NCBI RefSeq assembly: GCF_022581195.2
Contig: NC_061467.1
Location: forward strand, 9,486,001 to 9,550,000
DNA length: 64,000 bases
DNA from: Helicoverpa zea
Lineage: Eukaryota > Arthropoda > Insecta > Lepidoptera > Noctuidae
Reading direction: 5' to 3'
Part shown: positions 23,201 through 36,399 of the stretch, piece by piece
Layout: the number at the start of each line of letters is the position of its first letter
How positions within the stretch are numbered: position 1 is the stretch's first letter
Notes under the pieces: generated by a model
What the model was told of the DNA's origin: nothing
What the model saw: only the letters and a program-made list of their open reading frames with translations
The model's database searches: none
Translations under genes and position numbers: made by a program

Positions 23201-26200
23201 TTACTTTGTTTTTATGAAGTAGTTCGATATTTAATCAGGTTAGTATAGAAAAATGTCGTTAGGAAAAATAAAAAAAAAGACTTAAAAATTGTGTTCGATA
23301 TTTATTTATGGTAACACCAATTTCTGTATTTTTTCAATGTAATATTAAAATAATTTCTCAAATATTTCATAGGATTAGGGCTTATTAAAGTCTGAGTATT
23401 CAGAGTATTATTGTCGTAGACGGCTTTTAAGAATTTCATTATCAAACTAGGGATCTTATTTGAAACATTTCATAGATATTCCAAAAAGCAGCCATACAGC
23501 TATACAGCCTAAGTATTTCTTATTACAAAATTCTATTCGGGTCAACGGATTAACTAGCGATTTACTTCGAATTCGGAACAATATTTTTGTCACGATTCCG
23601 TTTTTAAATTCGTTTGCCGCATTTCTGGCATCGGTATACGATAGCAGGTTCGAGTTTTACGCTTTGCAGTCAACAATAACACGTAAACTGTTCTGATATT
23701 GTTTGTAAAATACACGGTAATATAAAATAAGGTACAGTGGGAAATGGTTAGCTGAAAATCCTGGTCTTTATTGTATGGCATTTGACTTTGTGCTAACGCA
23801 GAAAGTGATGGTGCCTAGATGTTCAAAAGCCCCTTTGTGATTTGAAGGTGAAACAATCACGGGTTTAAAATACTTTAAATATCTGATTCTAGTGATTTTA
23901 ACGACAGTTTATTTCTCTGTTTACCAATGTCGAAAGGTTTTGCATTCCAGTATATTGGGAAATAGTTGAAAACAACATTTTCCTTTGTTGAAAGTTGTAC
24001 CATTTTTTGTTTCATTTTATGCTCCAATTTTATTTCCTTTCAAATTCCAATAACGGTAATATTTACACTTTGTTTTATTGAAAATACAAGCTGCTGCTGA
24101 CTTGGGTCTAACTTGTATAGGTATTTTGTGAAATAATATTTAATTTAAAAAAGTACCATAAGTAGGTAAGCAGTCTGTCATCGTCAGCTAGATATTGTTC
24201 GTCCAATATTTATATTTTACTAAAATTACGGTTAGTAAGTGTACCTACAGTAGAGGACATTAATGGTGTATTTTGAGAACATCAGGTGGATTTCAGAAAA
24301 CTCCGAAACTTGGTCTTTTTAGGTGATTCAACCTGAAACTCAGTCGATAAGAAAAAGTGTATTATAATTTCATTCGCAACACTTAAACGGAAAGATACGA
24401 ACTGAATACTTTTTAAATTAACTTCTACAAAGGAAATCGAATACTGAGCCGAGAAAATACTCTTTTAATTAATTTGGCGTCAGAATCTAGAACAAAATTA
24501 GGCTCTTTTCCCTCGAGCTGTGTAAACGAATTTCAAGCCTCAGTTTCAGTTTTATAATTAAGAAAGTATAATTTAGTGGGAAAGGAACTTTTTGATTTGG
24601 GATTTTGTATTTAATTTTTTACTGTTTCGTACCTTTTGTTATGTTGACAACCTTGAATATAGCTGAATCTCTGTGTCCATACACCTGAAACTATACACCA
24701 GCGAGCTGAAATCCTGGTAATCCTGGTAGCTTATATGTAGTTGTGAAACCATAGAACACCTTCAAGGTATCCTTTTTAATACTTTGGCGATAGAAAGAAA
24801 ATCTATAGATAAATTGCTGAGCCCAAAAATAATTCTTACAAAACAAAACAGCCATTCCATTTGAAAACACATGAAGTATTTCCAAACGAAACGTTCTGGA
24901 AAATTCTAGAACTCTCGAAGTACCTAAGTATGTGTAACAAGCTCGTCAGCCAGTATTACCAGTAATAAGGCTAACAACGGAAAGATTTCAACTAACTTTC
25001 GTATCGTACTCGTACGGGTAGTTTCGTTAAACATTTTGTGAATACGGAATTTTGTACTGGATTTAATATTATAGGATATACGTAACAGGTGGATTACACC
25101 TGAAGTAATGAAGTATTAAGTGATATTTAGGTAGTTACTTAGAGATATTGGAAATTAAAACTTCAGTACCATTTGAAGTATATTCTGTAAATGGCCATTG
25201 AAGTGTATAATATCGTGTCTGCAACATCATGGTCATTATAATCTTCCCATTATTGGGAACAGGTATTTTCTCATACACAAGTAAAACGTATAAGCATTAA
25301 TCATCACTCTTCCTCAAAGGTACTGAAATATTTATGTAAACATGACGTACTAATCAAATCCATATCTTGGAATATCCTTAATTAAGTTCAACAGTTTCCT
25401 ACAGTTTGACCCTTCCCAAATCGGATCATTACACGTGCGAAGAGAAACTTATTAGTTGCTTCACTTTATGAGACCCTGGTCCTTATATCCGGATAAACGG
25501 GTGATTAAACGGTCACCGAAAATTAACACTACCCGGGCAGTAATTAACGAGACAAGGATACCTTATACTATAACCTTAGGATGGCTTATAGGATGAAGGT
25601 GAAGTCCTGCGGTCTTGTTAAACTTTAAGGATCCCGGCACAAAGGATTAATATTTCAGTAAAAAGGAGGTTTAGAGGGTTGGGTTGTAAAACATTTATTT
25701 TGGTGAATATCTTAGTCGAATGTTTTGGCGCTGTTTTAATAGGTAACGCGAATTCTTGATTCTTGAAAGCAGCTGTTTTGTGGTTTGGCGTAACGCCAAA
25801 GTAATGTTGTGAAAAAGTTATGGAATTGCTTGATAGTTCATGGCATTGTTCTTGTAGGTATTAACTACATAGTTTTCTACACTTTTATCTTTTACAATTA
25901 AATCCCATTAAATGTGGCAGCCCAACTTTCCACCAAGAGAATATTGACAATAATAATACTAAATTCTAAAATTCATTCACTTTAACTTCAGCTGCGAAGC
26001 AATCTCGCGATATTCTTCCAACTTCCGCAATAAAATAGCTATAAAATTAACAAAAGACTTGTTATTTTATATGTATAATCATTCTGTTTCATTGCGTATA
26101 TTTTGAAGGAGACTATAATGTTCCTTTCGTGCTGCCGTTTGCGTCCTGAAAACCGCAAAGTTAGGCGATAGATTGTTTGTGCTTTTGGCGGCTGGCCTGC

Positions 26201-26749
26201 TTTCTTTACTTGTAAAATACCTGAATTCGAATGTTTATATTACTGCGGGAATGAGTTACTTTATAGTGCTTTATCGCTGGGTATCTAAAAGCCTGGAGGT
26301 TTGCACAATTTTTCTTACCGAAGAAAACGTTGAAAGGTCCCTGGTGTGTGGCGTATGGAGGTATTTTCTAGGAAAAGATTATCTAGAAAATCGTCCACTA
26401 TTTGAATGAAAAATGCCTATAATAACTGGTCACTGTGTATGTGGTTTTAGGTCTGCGGTTTTAGTATGCGGCTGTAGTGTAGTGTTGACACAGCACTATA
26501 GAAGTCTGTGTTATGCAAATTAATTTTGTGTTTGCTCGCCCAGATACAATCACCAATTTTCCGGATATTTAGCCACACATTTTCTATGACAATATTATAC
26601 CTGCGAGATAATATTCTGTCAAAGGGCTTTACTCATTTTCATCACAGTTTAATTTTGAAAGGTATAGAAATCGAAGAATTGAGAAAAAATAATTTTGATT
26701 TCGACCAAACTATATCCTCAATGATAAAGTTGCGGATAAAGAACACTTA
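20227..26749. other. 6.5 kb without a recognisable gene
   Basis: I see no spliced coding pattern. Short ORFs here have no family resemblance. Local notes: a degenerate repetition of the word TTATGTACTCCCTT at 22270-22390, and a scrap at 22820-22860 (tgtcaaacttataaaacccc) related to the repeat near 58195. Confidence 0.5.
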
Positions 26750-27147
26750 TACAAGCTGTTGATTTGCATCCGTGCCATATTCAAGGAGGTAATTATGCTA
26801 ATGATTCTCGACCCAAATCAATAAAAAAATTGGTACGTAATTTTTTTTCTTTAATTTTTTTTCGGAATTCCGTAAATGTCATCTAGCCTTATTTAAACTT
26901 GGCGCGTATGTTACTGGCATTAAAACCGTGCTGCACCCTCACACAAACGCAAACACAAAGCATACGCAACGATCACTCATAAATTTCATTCATAAAATTG
27001 GATTACTTTGGAAATACCACGACATTACAATGACAAAAAAAGTAGTGCATATTAGTTATTTCCCATCTACTGTAATTCCAATCGATTATTTACGTATTGT
27101 ATGTCCTCCTCCTGAACTATGGCACAAATGCAAATCAACACCTTGTA
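26750..27147. mobile_element. TA-flanked TIR element, copy 1 of 3
   Basis: The terminal inverted repeats are TACAAGCTGTTGATTTGCAT and its near complement ending CACCTTGTA. TA is duplicated at 26748-26749 and 27148-27149. A TA target site fits the Tc1/mariner superfamily. Copies 2 and 3 are at 37546 and 39154. All three keep a similar frame containing MTKK and STPCI (see findings). Confidence 0.75.
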
Positions 27148-27239
27148 TATTTTTAACAAAGAAGAGGCGACAATTTCCTTTACGACCATCAATACCCTGT
27201 CACCCAAAATATTACCTGTCATCATGGTCTATTTAGCCC

Positions 27240-27770
27240 GCGGAAAAAATTCACCAACATGTCAGAGCATGTCAGGGTTACCCTGAAAATAAATCACACT
27301 TTATGTCCACGTGAACGGCGCACGTGGCCACGGGTAGGAATTTATACAGAACCGGATTCAAAAAGAGCGGGGCCTGCAAAAACGGCGCGTCTTAGAGAGG
27401 TCTGTGAATGTGAGAAAAAAACTGGATTGATTAACGGCGAATTTTTATAATTTACCCAACTATGTCGAGATAGGGACACTTAATTTGCAGAAGGATCCGT
27501 GTGTAGTTTCCGTGGACCCAAACACTCACGCGAGAGGTGCTACAGGGATGCCTGTAGCTCGCAAAAGTCCTTCATGCTCCTGCACCGTACTCAGGCGGAT
27601 TAATCCAACAGGTCTTCACCCTGTAAAAAAAGGTTGCAGCCCCAAGACCTTCCTCCATTCACAATTGAATCTCAGGGATAGGTGATTCAGCTTAGCTGCG
27701 TGGCCCCCTTTCACGCGGGGTCCGCGGCTACCTGATTTGGGGTAAGTCCGGCCCTGTGTATTCGGTTATA
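27240..27770. other. GC-richer segment of unknown origin
   Basis: This segment is clearly GC-richer than its neighbours (for example cgcacgtggccacgggtagg, and gctgcgtggcccccttt near 27697). It follows directly after TIR element copy 1. It has two short open stretches without family resemblance. It may be part of an untranslated or gag-like LINE region, but I cannot assign it. Confidence 0.4.
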
Positions 27771-28949
27771 GATGTGTCAATAGCAGCACCTTAGTTGTTC
27801 CGGAACGGTTACCTCCCGTCGGTTATCCGTTTGTGGGTAAAAATGTTTATTTATTTAAAATCTTTTGTGGGTAACGTGAGGTGGGTGTTGATTGTTGTAT
27901 TTATACTTGGCCACTTTTAGTGAATAGCAGCAATTTTGGCTTTATATGGCTAGTAGAAGATAAATGAGTGGGCGAATGTTTGATCCGATTTCAATCACGT
28001 TCTATGGTAAATAGTACCTACGTGAACCTGTATTAATTCTAAATTATTTTTCAGGTTTAAATCTAGATTTATGTATATGTATAATTTAAAAAATATCTAC
28101 TACATATCCTCATCTAATTATATAAAAATAGAAAGTATATTAAGCAAGAAAGGAATTTACTAACTCATAATTGCCCGCTTGTATTTTTGGGTAATCCTCC
28201 TTAGTTAAACTACTTTCGTTCTACAAATCTACTCCTCTGGGTCACGTTGAAAAACCAAGTGTTAACAATTTGGAAATCAGTAGAACTTTCTAGTTTTAGA
28301 AGCAATTAACCCTGTTTTGATGCGACGAGGGAAAAACAAGCAACAAAAGCATTTTCTTAGTTCTATAAAATAGTATGAAGTTAGATTGCAAGTTTCAAGG
28401 TTGCTATGTAATTATTAGAGGAGTCTTTAAGGAGAGTATATTTAACAAGGAGATCCTTGGACTCTGTGTATCGTTTGAAATGAGATTTTTCTTTTCTTAC
28501 GCAAAGAATGCAAAAAATATACAAACGTCCGAATTGAAAATCTTTGGATAGTCGGTGAAAGAGTTTTGTTAGACAATTACCTATGAGTATACTAACATTT
28601 TGTGAGTAAGTATATAAAAATAAAATGTGTTAATAAAAAAAAACTGTATTTATAGCTATTTAGATAAACAAACGAAATATTTTTATGTGTACATTTAAAC
28701 TATTCTATTTACATTGTGTACTATTCTAGTTATCATTACTAGCGTAGGTCGCGCAACATCTATCACTTTCCTAGAAAACCATAATGTAATGTTAAACATA
28801 CTTAAGTAAAACTAAAACCAACAACACTAAGTTCCGGGAAAATGACATTACGTCCATAATTTCTTCCATAATGACCAACAATTACGTAAAAGGTACAATG
28901 TTTAAATAACGGGAACATTGCATAACATTTTTCTAGAAAGTTTCACTAA
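27771..28949. other. No gene seen
   Basis: AT-rich sequence without a convincing coding or repeat structure. Confidence 0.5.
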
Positions 28950-29283
28950 GGGTGCGTCTACAAGGTGCAATTAGTTGGAGCAAGTTAACATGCGCAAATG
29001 ACCCGCCCGCACTCAACAGAGCACGTGGTTCGGTATATTGCTTTGGTACATGTTTGAGTCGCTAGAACCGCCCTTTTTAAGGGAGCATCTACACGGTGCA
29101 TGTAGTTTGCGCATGCTGAGGCACATGCGCAGGTTACATGCATTTTAAGTGCGGGTCCAGCAACTCGCGCATGTACCAAAGCTAAATACCCACCAGCGTG
29201 CTCTTGTCACTTGTTTTGCGCATTTGAATTGTCACTTGCGCATGTTAACTTGCTCCAGCTGCATGTACAGTGTAGACACACCC
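28950..29283. mobile_element. Harbinger-type MITE, possibly composite
   Basis: The ends GGGTGCGTCTACAAGGTGCA and (complement) GGGTGTGTCTACACTGTACA match the 2933-3307 family. The flanks are TAA on the left and TAC on the right, suggesting one mutated copy of TAA. A third end-like block, TAA then GGGAGCATCTACACGGTGCA, starts near 29082. The locus may therefore be one element inserted beside a truncated relative. Confidence 0.65.
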
Positions 29284-29524
29284 TACGAGTACCTATGAGG
29301 AGAAATGAGATTGCATCGAGTGGGAACGTAATCAGTGTTACACTATCTAGTATTATGTTCCTGACACCTTATTATAAAAATGTAGCTTCATACGAGGAAA
29401 AAGAAGCTTTCTGTAATTAAATAGATCTTCTAAGAGTTTGACTAATATGAAGCGTTGCCTGCGTTCATTTGTTTCTTAGTTTTGAAAAGCATGAAGTAGG
29501 ATTCTAATTATAAAAACCTTTAAA

Positions 29525-29710
29525 TCCTACTTATATTATAAATGTGAATGTTTGTGAGAATGTATGGATGTATGTTTGTTATTCAATCACGCAAAAACGG
29601 TTGGACCGATTTGGTTCAAATTTGGTATGTAGATAGGTGATACCCTGGATTAACACATAGGCTATTTTTTATCGACACACCACGCGGGCGAAGCCGCTGG
29701 CGGAAGCTAG
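29525..29710 (+). mobile_element. Short nonautonomous Helitron
   Basis: It starts TCCTACTTATATTATAAATG and ends ggcggaag then CTAG. It is inserted between A (29524) and T (29711), as Helitrons are. It contains the usual blocks aaaacggttggaccgatttg and ggattaacacataggctat. No coding sequence and no target duplication. Confidence 0.8.
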
Positions 29711-29743
29711 TACGTTAATATTTTCAAGATATCTGACAATTTC

Positions 29744-30065
29744 TAATAAAAGAATGACTCAATTACCTACCATCATAAGATACCATTTTCCGAACATCCC
29801 ACTTAAATTCAACAAATAGAAATCACCGCTCATAATTAACTCATTTTCATTCAACTTATCTTCTGAAACCAAACTTGTCCTTTTTCGGTAGCTCTTCATG
29901 AAAAAGCAATACGTTATAGGTATTATATAGGTATAGTGCGTATTTGTATAGTGTTTCTTAATGTACCTAATAAAAGAAGGACCCAATTCCTATTTTCCGA
30001 ACATCCAATATAAATTCGACAAATATAAACCACTGCTCTTAATTAACTCATATTTATTCAGCTAC
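29744..30065. repeat. Diverged direct duplication, period about 220 bp
   Basis: The blocks taaaagaatgactcaatt, attttccgaacatcccac, aattcaacaaatag and taattaactcat at 29746-29850 recur in order at 29970-30050 with substitutions. This is an old local tandem duplication. No coding function seen. Confidence 0.6.
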
Positions 30066-30429
30066 CTACAGCTAATACTTACTACCTACTCCCAACTCTG
30101 TATTCAGTAAAGGTTCATACCGCAAAATATCTCTTCATTGAATAATTCAGTTACTACAATTTAGAATTGCTACTGCTGCGAAAATTAATTTAAAACTGTT
30201 TGATGGTTTAAACAGCGGGTCGTTATTTCGTAACGGTAATTGATATAGCCCGTATTATTACCACATTTCTCTAGATATCTCTGTCATTTTGAATTCGATT
30301 TTCAATTATGAAAATGGTAATGTTTTTGTTAGCGTTTTGTGAGGTTTTTAACTTTATTTAGTTTTATTTTTACTAGAATTTTTTATAGGACTATAATAGG
30401 ATATATATCTATTCTTTTTTATAAACGAC

Positions 30430-30509
30430 GAAGGCTATAGACTATTTTTCATATGGGTGCAACCAGTCGTGCCTACGGGACGAGGGGGAAAACTGCTGGC
30501 GGAAGCTAG
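30430..30509 (+). repeat. Helitron 3' end fragment
   Basis: The stretch ends gctggcggaag then CTAG, followed by T (30510). It includes ggctatagactatttttc. It is 5'-truncated. Confidence 0.6.
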
Positions 30510-31128
30510 TTTAATAAAATCACTGAAACATTTTTTGTTTTCATTCAGAATATTGCCCTATAATATAATTTCATCTTGTCTCTCCACCTGTCACTTGCTT
30601 GTATCGAGATATTTTCTAAGAATTTTCCTTTTAATATGCGTAGGGTCCTTCATTTTTTTGTATGGTAAAATTTTACCTTAAAAAATAATTGAACTGTTTT
30701 ATATTGAAGATAGCTATTAGTCTAACGTATATGCGATGCCGATGTATGGCCAATTTTCAAAGTTGGTGCCAAGGTAGCTTAACGAGGTAAGTATAGGCCA
30801 AGGTAATGGGCTCTCCCATTGTATGTTCAGTAACGTACGCGTCTAATATATGTAATTTGATACTTGGCAAGCTTTTATGACGTAATAGGATTAAAATACT
30901 TGTATTTTTTATTCAGCATTCCGTAGGTCCTTGTTTAGGAAACTACGTAGGAAACTTACATGAATTTATGTTAGAAACATAGGAAATAATAAAGATCCAT
31001 ATAAGTTTAGCTAGATACCTACAACATTTTATTTATAGTCAAAGTTGCCTGAAACTTTTATTATTACAATACTGATAGATCCAGTAAGCATCTGACATCC
31101 AAGACAGATTTAGTGCGACGAAACCACG

Positions 31129-31326
31129 ATGAAATTCGTAGCTTTTTTCATTCTTTTCATTGTTCTTTTCGCAATCTTTATCAATGTCGAAACCAGTTTA
31201 AACAGTAATAAATTTCGTAAAAGCGAGATTGGTAACACTGGTTGTAAAAATGCAATAACTTTGGGAAAAGCGCTTGCATGGGAGGAGAAAAAATTGCATT
31301 CTCAATTTGGTGCACCTGCTGTATGA
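31129..31326 (+). CDS. Candidate small secreted peptide, 65 residues
   Basis: I do not recognise this ORF. It begins MKFVAFFILFIVLFAIFINV, which looks like a classic signal peptide: Lys2 followed by about 18 hydrophobic residues. The remaining roughly 42 residues are polar and Lys-rich with a single Cys (NTGCKN). The ATG context is accacgATGa. A TATTTATAG-like motif lies about 95 bp upstream and an AATAAA lies at 31408-31413, 82 bp after the stop, so a compact single-exon gene is possible. It could also be the first exon of a spliced gene, since gtatga at the stop is a possible donor, or a chance ORF. No transcript evidence is available. Confidence 0.4.
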   Translation: MKFVAFFILFIVLFAIFINVETSLNSNKFRKSEIGNTGCKNAITLGKALAWEEKKLHSQFGAPAV

Positions 31327-31413
31327 TAGTTTACTGGCCACAGACTTTTGGCACGGAGTCGATATTTGCGTAGAAATTTTATGGTTTTCTTTATGAGACA
31401 TCCCGGGAATAAA

Positions 31414-34400
31414 AGGAAGGAATTTTAAGGTACCTAAATTCTTTAATTCTTTAAGTTGAGAAGTTATTCCGTATGATTATAAAAATCTCAAATAATGACC
31501 TAACCCTAACCTTTGGACCTAACCTAACTCCTCATTCTATGACAGCTGTCAAACTTTTGGCGGGAACAAAAAATATTACGGACGTTAGGCTTAAAACTTT
31601 TTGCATAAAAACTTTTTGCTAGGCCCGTTCTACACTTGAATTAAGGCCTAAAGCGGGGTACACATATGTTAAACCTCTTGTAAAGTGTAATGTTATGTCA
31701 CTGATAGATGGTAGTTTGGCTTAGTTGTAAGTGTCGCCCCCAAGGCTGTGGTCACAATCTACACAGTATCTACGCACACAAACTTGTAACAACTTTAGCG
31801 AACAAATAACTGCGTTAAGCCGGGACCCTTATAATTTCATTTGGGAATATAAACTGGAGCTTTTATTATCTGTTTGTTGAGAACAACCAGGAGATAGTGC
31901 AACTGTTTTGTTTGAAGGAGAAATATTTCTTATTAGGTGTAGTCAACCAAGACTCAAACAGTTTTATTCAAGTTTCAGTTGCAGGTTTTAGGTTCTAAGA
32001 TATTTTTCATGACATACATTAACTATTTCCCGTGACTTTCCTCTTATTTTGAGGAAACTACTTAGTTTTGTTATAACAGCATGGTTTTCATATTATGGAG
32101 CGATTTTCACATCAGAACTTGAGCGAAGATTTCATACTTATGACAAACGACAAACAATACGAAACAAAAGTACTTACCGAAACACATTACGTATACCGTG
32201 CGATCATAAAAAGATTTCTTACCATTCGAATGCAGTTTACTTTGACAAATACGAGTAAAACTACAAAATAATGGAGCTCAGATGGATATCATTTATAAAA
32301 ATATGAACGCAGTAAAGCTAGCGAAGCCATATATTCTGTAGACGACTGCTATAATACGTTTTCCAAATTTGAATTTGAATAATGACGGTTATTTGTTTAT
32401 GTTTATTTTTTTACTTTTGGCGGTATATCGTCCTGGGAATTCAAAGCTCATTTCAAATCTTTTAAAATTTAATGCGTGAACTTTGTCAAAAACTTGCGAA
32501 GATACTGTTGGGATTTGTAGCGGCTTATGGCATGCTTATGGCCATTCCCAATATTTTGTCGATATGCGGATTTGCTTACTGTCAAAATGATGACATCATT
32601 TTGATATTAGCCTCATAGAAATCATGTCAAATTAGTATATCTAGTAAGGAAAACTAGAGGTACAGATAAGTAGAATATTGGGTACAGAACGGCCGTAAAC
32701 AGATATATTACAATTTATGTACCTGTGACTACTTAAATTGATTTATGAAGCTATGTTCGTAATCTGGTTAACCCATTAAGCTCGTGTCTAGCTGAATGGT
32801 TTATGTCATGGTATGACATTGACTACAATTATTCCAAAGCCAATGAGTAGGACTATAGGACATACCAAGTTTACAAAATTCTTCGTTATTAAAAAAATAT
32901 CGCACGCTCTACAATCATAGATGGACGGAGGAAGAAAAGGCTTATTCATTTTCCTATTTATTCTACCACATTTGACCCGGATTCCATTATTGCTATTTTA
33001 TAAATTCAAATACAGTCTAGAACTTTATTTTTATAATAAATTCTGGTTCTAGTGTTCCAGAGAAACGAGAATCCAATCTGGTTTACTCAATTCTATTTTT
33101 AAATCAAATCAGATCGACTAGCGGGCAATATAATCCTATTTTATTAAAAACTTATTTTTATTTTCGTTATGTTAATTTGAATTTAGAATGGGCAAAACAA
33201 AACATGTAGAGTTACTGTTCCATAGAGACGTTTTGTAATTAGAAATGGTTAGTGTTGCTTAAAAATTACCTACTTTAATTTTTTTACGTATTTATCTATA
33301 AAACTTAGGTATATTATCAGCCCTATTAAATATTAAACAAAACAAACTCATCCGAATTCACAGCATTTCCTCTACATTATGCAATTATGTAAGTAAAAAA
33401 TTCGAAATAAAATCTAATAAGATCCGTCACTTCAACAAGAAAATAAGGTACCTAACGCAGCCGGGTTCACCCCAAGCCCCTCTAATAGGTATTCCAGAAC
33501 CTTCTATGCATACACAATTAGTACCTGATAAACCGACTTACGGCCACCCCAATATTCTATCTATCTATCCATTTGCTAACCAGAGATGGAATTCTTAATG
33601 TAAAAATTCCTATCTCTAGTAGGTAAAAAATAGATAGGTTGATTATTGGAATCGGTCGTTAGGCTAGACAACGCTGACATGTATTATTCAGTTCGGAAAT
33701 TAGTATGCTTCAAAATATGAGTATTTTTTTTCTTCTTTATGTCATGTTACGATGTAATATTTCTTATTACGTGGCAGAATGAAAATGATATTTGAATATG
33801 GAATATGGAAATAAGAAAGAGGTTGTTTTACTTTTAAGTTGAATTTGAAATATCATAGCTTGGTGATTGGTGATAGACGAATGTCGTTAGTTTTTTTTAT
33901 GAGATTTCTTCTTTTATTGCTTTTATAAATGTTTCTAGATGTATGCTTTCATTGATGTAGTTTCTTGGAAAGGTAATCCTTATTTTATAAAGAAAGAAGC
34001 TCTAACGTAGTCTAAAGTAAAATTTCATAATATTCTTGCCCTAAAATATAAATCTTTAAAAATGTAAAGTCATAAAACTCAACTCAAAAACCAGTTCAGT
34101 CGGAAAACCTAAAAAATACATTCCAACAAAATGTTAGTAAAAGTGAAAGTTCTCCAGTAACAGTTCAGTTTTACGTCCAAATGGTCCATACAGGGGCGTA
34201 ATGGGTCATTTCGCAGAATACCCGGCGGCCCAAGAGCGAGGGTAGCAACGAGAATTTATTTCAAAAACATTTTAATGAGTGGCCAGTTATGTTGCGGGTA
34301 AAGTGGGAATTACTGGTCGTTATGTATAATCGCTGACAAGGTAAGCTTTGTTAGTTATAACTGGCTTAAAGTAATGCCTACTTTGTGTTTTGAAGTATTA

Positions 34401-35335
34401 TGGTCGGTATTTAAATTTTAGATCCCTAATTACTTGAATAAAGAGGTTTTACTATGTCATAATTGTGACAATGGCTTCAAAGAAATAAAAGAGTATACAA
34501 ATAATAACTGTAGTTTGCATCTAGTACTTTCTCGGAACTAAATAGTACATGATATAAGATTCTGGTATGGCAACGTATTTTCGAATTTTCAACGAAAATC
34601 CAGTGTTCGAAGCTCGGTGAAGTTCGAAACTCTGAATAATCTGGTTGAAAACGTATGAGTTTACTGGTGTAAACGGAAACAAGTAAATCCTCGTTCTTTT
34701 CTTACCCATACATGTACATATTTATTTTAGATTTTTTTGTTATGATTACTACAAAGACAGAATGTTCTTGTTTGAGCTCTAGTTTTTAGTTCGTGCACCC
34801 AAACGCACCTCCATTTACAAAAATAATAGCATTTTCTACAGATTCATACGTACCCCTAAGAAACCACTTCCTGCATCCAAATAAAAACTAGACGTGCATT
34901 TTCTCAGACTCTAGATTGTTTATGTACCTTTCCTTTAAATCAGTTAAATAGTATTGATATGAAAGCGGAACAGACCAACAGAATTACTTTCATATTTATA
35001 TTATTAGTACAAGGATAAGGAAGTACGTACACACGTCTTCAAGAGTATCATTAATGCCGGAAATTGTACGTCACTCCCATATTAAGGGGAGGTTAGTATA
35101 ATGGACTATTTAGCGGAAGGTTAATTGATTAAATGATAAGGGTATCTTGTATCTTTGGAGGCAATTAACGGTATTACGAGGGATCAAAACTTCCGACAGT
35201 AAGCTATTTACGGTTAATGCGATTAGTTAGTTATTATTTGCTAATATTATTAATTAGCAAGAGGTTATTGACATTTGTAGTGAAGATATTGTTACTTATA
35301 ATCCTTTCAACCTGCTGTCATTAGTGACACATTTT
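31414..35335. other. 3.9 kb without a recognisable gene
   Basis: AT-rich sequence. Minor structures are a 21-bp palindrome CAAAATGATGACATCATTTTG at 32583-32603 and an imperfect hairpin at 33560-33640. No coding pattern. Confidence 0.5.
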
Positions 35336-35507
35336 TCTATATATAAAAATGAAACCCGCTTTCCGTTGTCACGACATAACATGAAAACGGCTTGACCGAT
35401 TTGGCTGAAAATCAGAGGGGAGGTAACTTAGACCCGGGAGAAAGTTTAGGATAGTTTTTGTCACCATCCGGTTACGGGACGCGGGTGAAACCGCGGGCGA
35501 AAGCTAG
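35336..35507 (+). mobile_element. Short nonautonomous Helitron
   Basis: It starts TCTATATATAAAAATGAAAC and ends ccgcgggcgaaag then CTAG (35504-35507). It carries aacggcttgaccgatttggc. The 5' flanking base is T rather than the usual A, so the exact start may be off or mutated. Confidence 0.7.
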
Positions 35508-35558
35508 TATTTAATAACTTCCCTGTCCCATGAGTCATATGTGATACACACCTATGGC

Positions 35559-35700
35559 CTTACTACAAAAACTTTAACCACTGTTTTACACTTGTCTAAA
35601 AAAAATGTGGCTCCAAAATGAACCATATGTCAACGTCATAATTTGTCATTTTTTTAGACAAGTCTTAAACTGACGTTAAAAAGTTTTTGTGGTAAGACGG
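35559..35700. mobile_element. Small MITE with TTACTACAAAAACTTT ends
   Basis: The left end CTTACTACAAAAACTTTAAC and the right end (complement CTTACCACAAAAACTTTTTA) are inverted. The inner blocks acttgtctaaaaaaa / tttttttagacaagt also pair. The target-site duplication is not resolved. A decayed relative may lie at about 14100-14220. Confidence 0.65.
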
Positions 35701-36399
35701 CGATTGTTTAACTATTGTGTCTACATCGTGGACAGTGAAGTGGTTAAGCTGAGTGCAGATTAGGATTTGCGAATAGGCACTATAGTCTGCGATTTAAGTA
35801 CAGAAGCGTACGGTGTACTCCAAGTGTGTGTATGCGTTACCGACTATTACGTTGAAACGCGTAGTTTGTGCGCAGATTTACAATTGAAACACTTAGATTG
35901 ATTAAAATAAAGTTGCTAACAATTGAAGGGGCTTCTTAGCTAATTGGCAGATTTTTAATATTAACTGTAACTCCCTTGATCGATGATTACCAATTTCAGT
36001 TGGTTATCTTTTTGCCACGTAATTAATTTGTATTTTTTTCGCTTCATTGTTTCTCCCCCTTTGTGAAAACACCGCGTAATATTCATTCATCTATAAAGTA
36101 ACTAAATATTAGATGGGAAAAAGAAAACTGATAAAAAATATATCTATTATATCCGAGGTCAATGCTCGACTTACCGAATAAACAATTATTGAGTCTAAAC
36201 AAATCCAAAAATAGCTTTATGTGTGTGTGTGAAAAGGTTAAGCCCGTCACTCAAAAATATAGTAAACGAAATTATTGCTGTGGGTTGTAATATCAGAAAA
36301 GGGCTAATTTTGTCACGGAAAATTCTCAACTTTAAATCTATTAAGATGATATTTAGCCCAGAAGTTTCTAAATTAGATTAACGGGGATTATCTATACCT

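Noticed and set aside
26173..26409. 78-codon hydrophobic ORF
   Set aside because: It has no proper ATG start, no family resemblance and no supporting signals; likely chance.
31498..31530. Telomere-like CCTAA repeats
   Set aside because: Only four imperfect units, too few and too irregular to claim an interstitial telomeric repeat.
32583..32603. CRE-like 21-bp palindrome CAAAATGATGACATCATTTTG
   Set aside because: The palindrome is real, but nothing nearby shows it is a regulatory site.
33560..33640. Pre-miRNA-like hairpin
   Set aside because: The stem is imperfect and interrupted by unpaired stretches; not convincing without small-RNA data.
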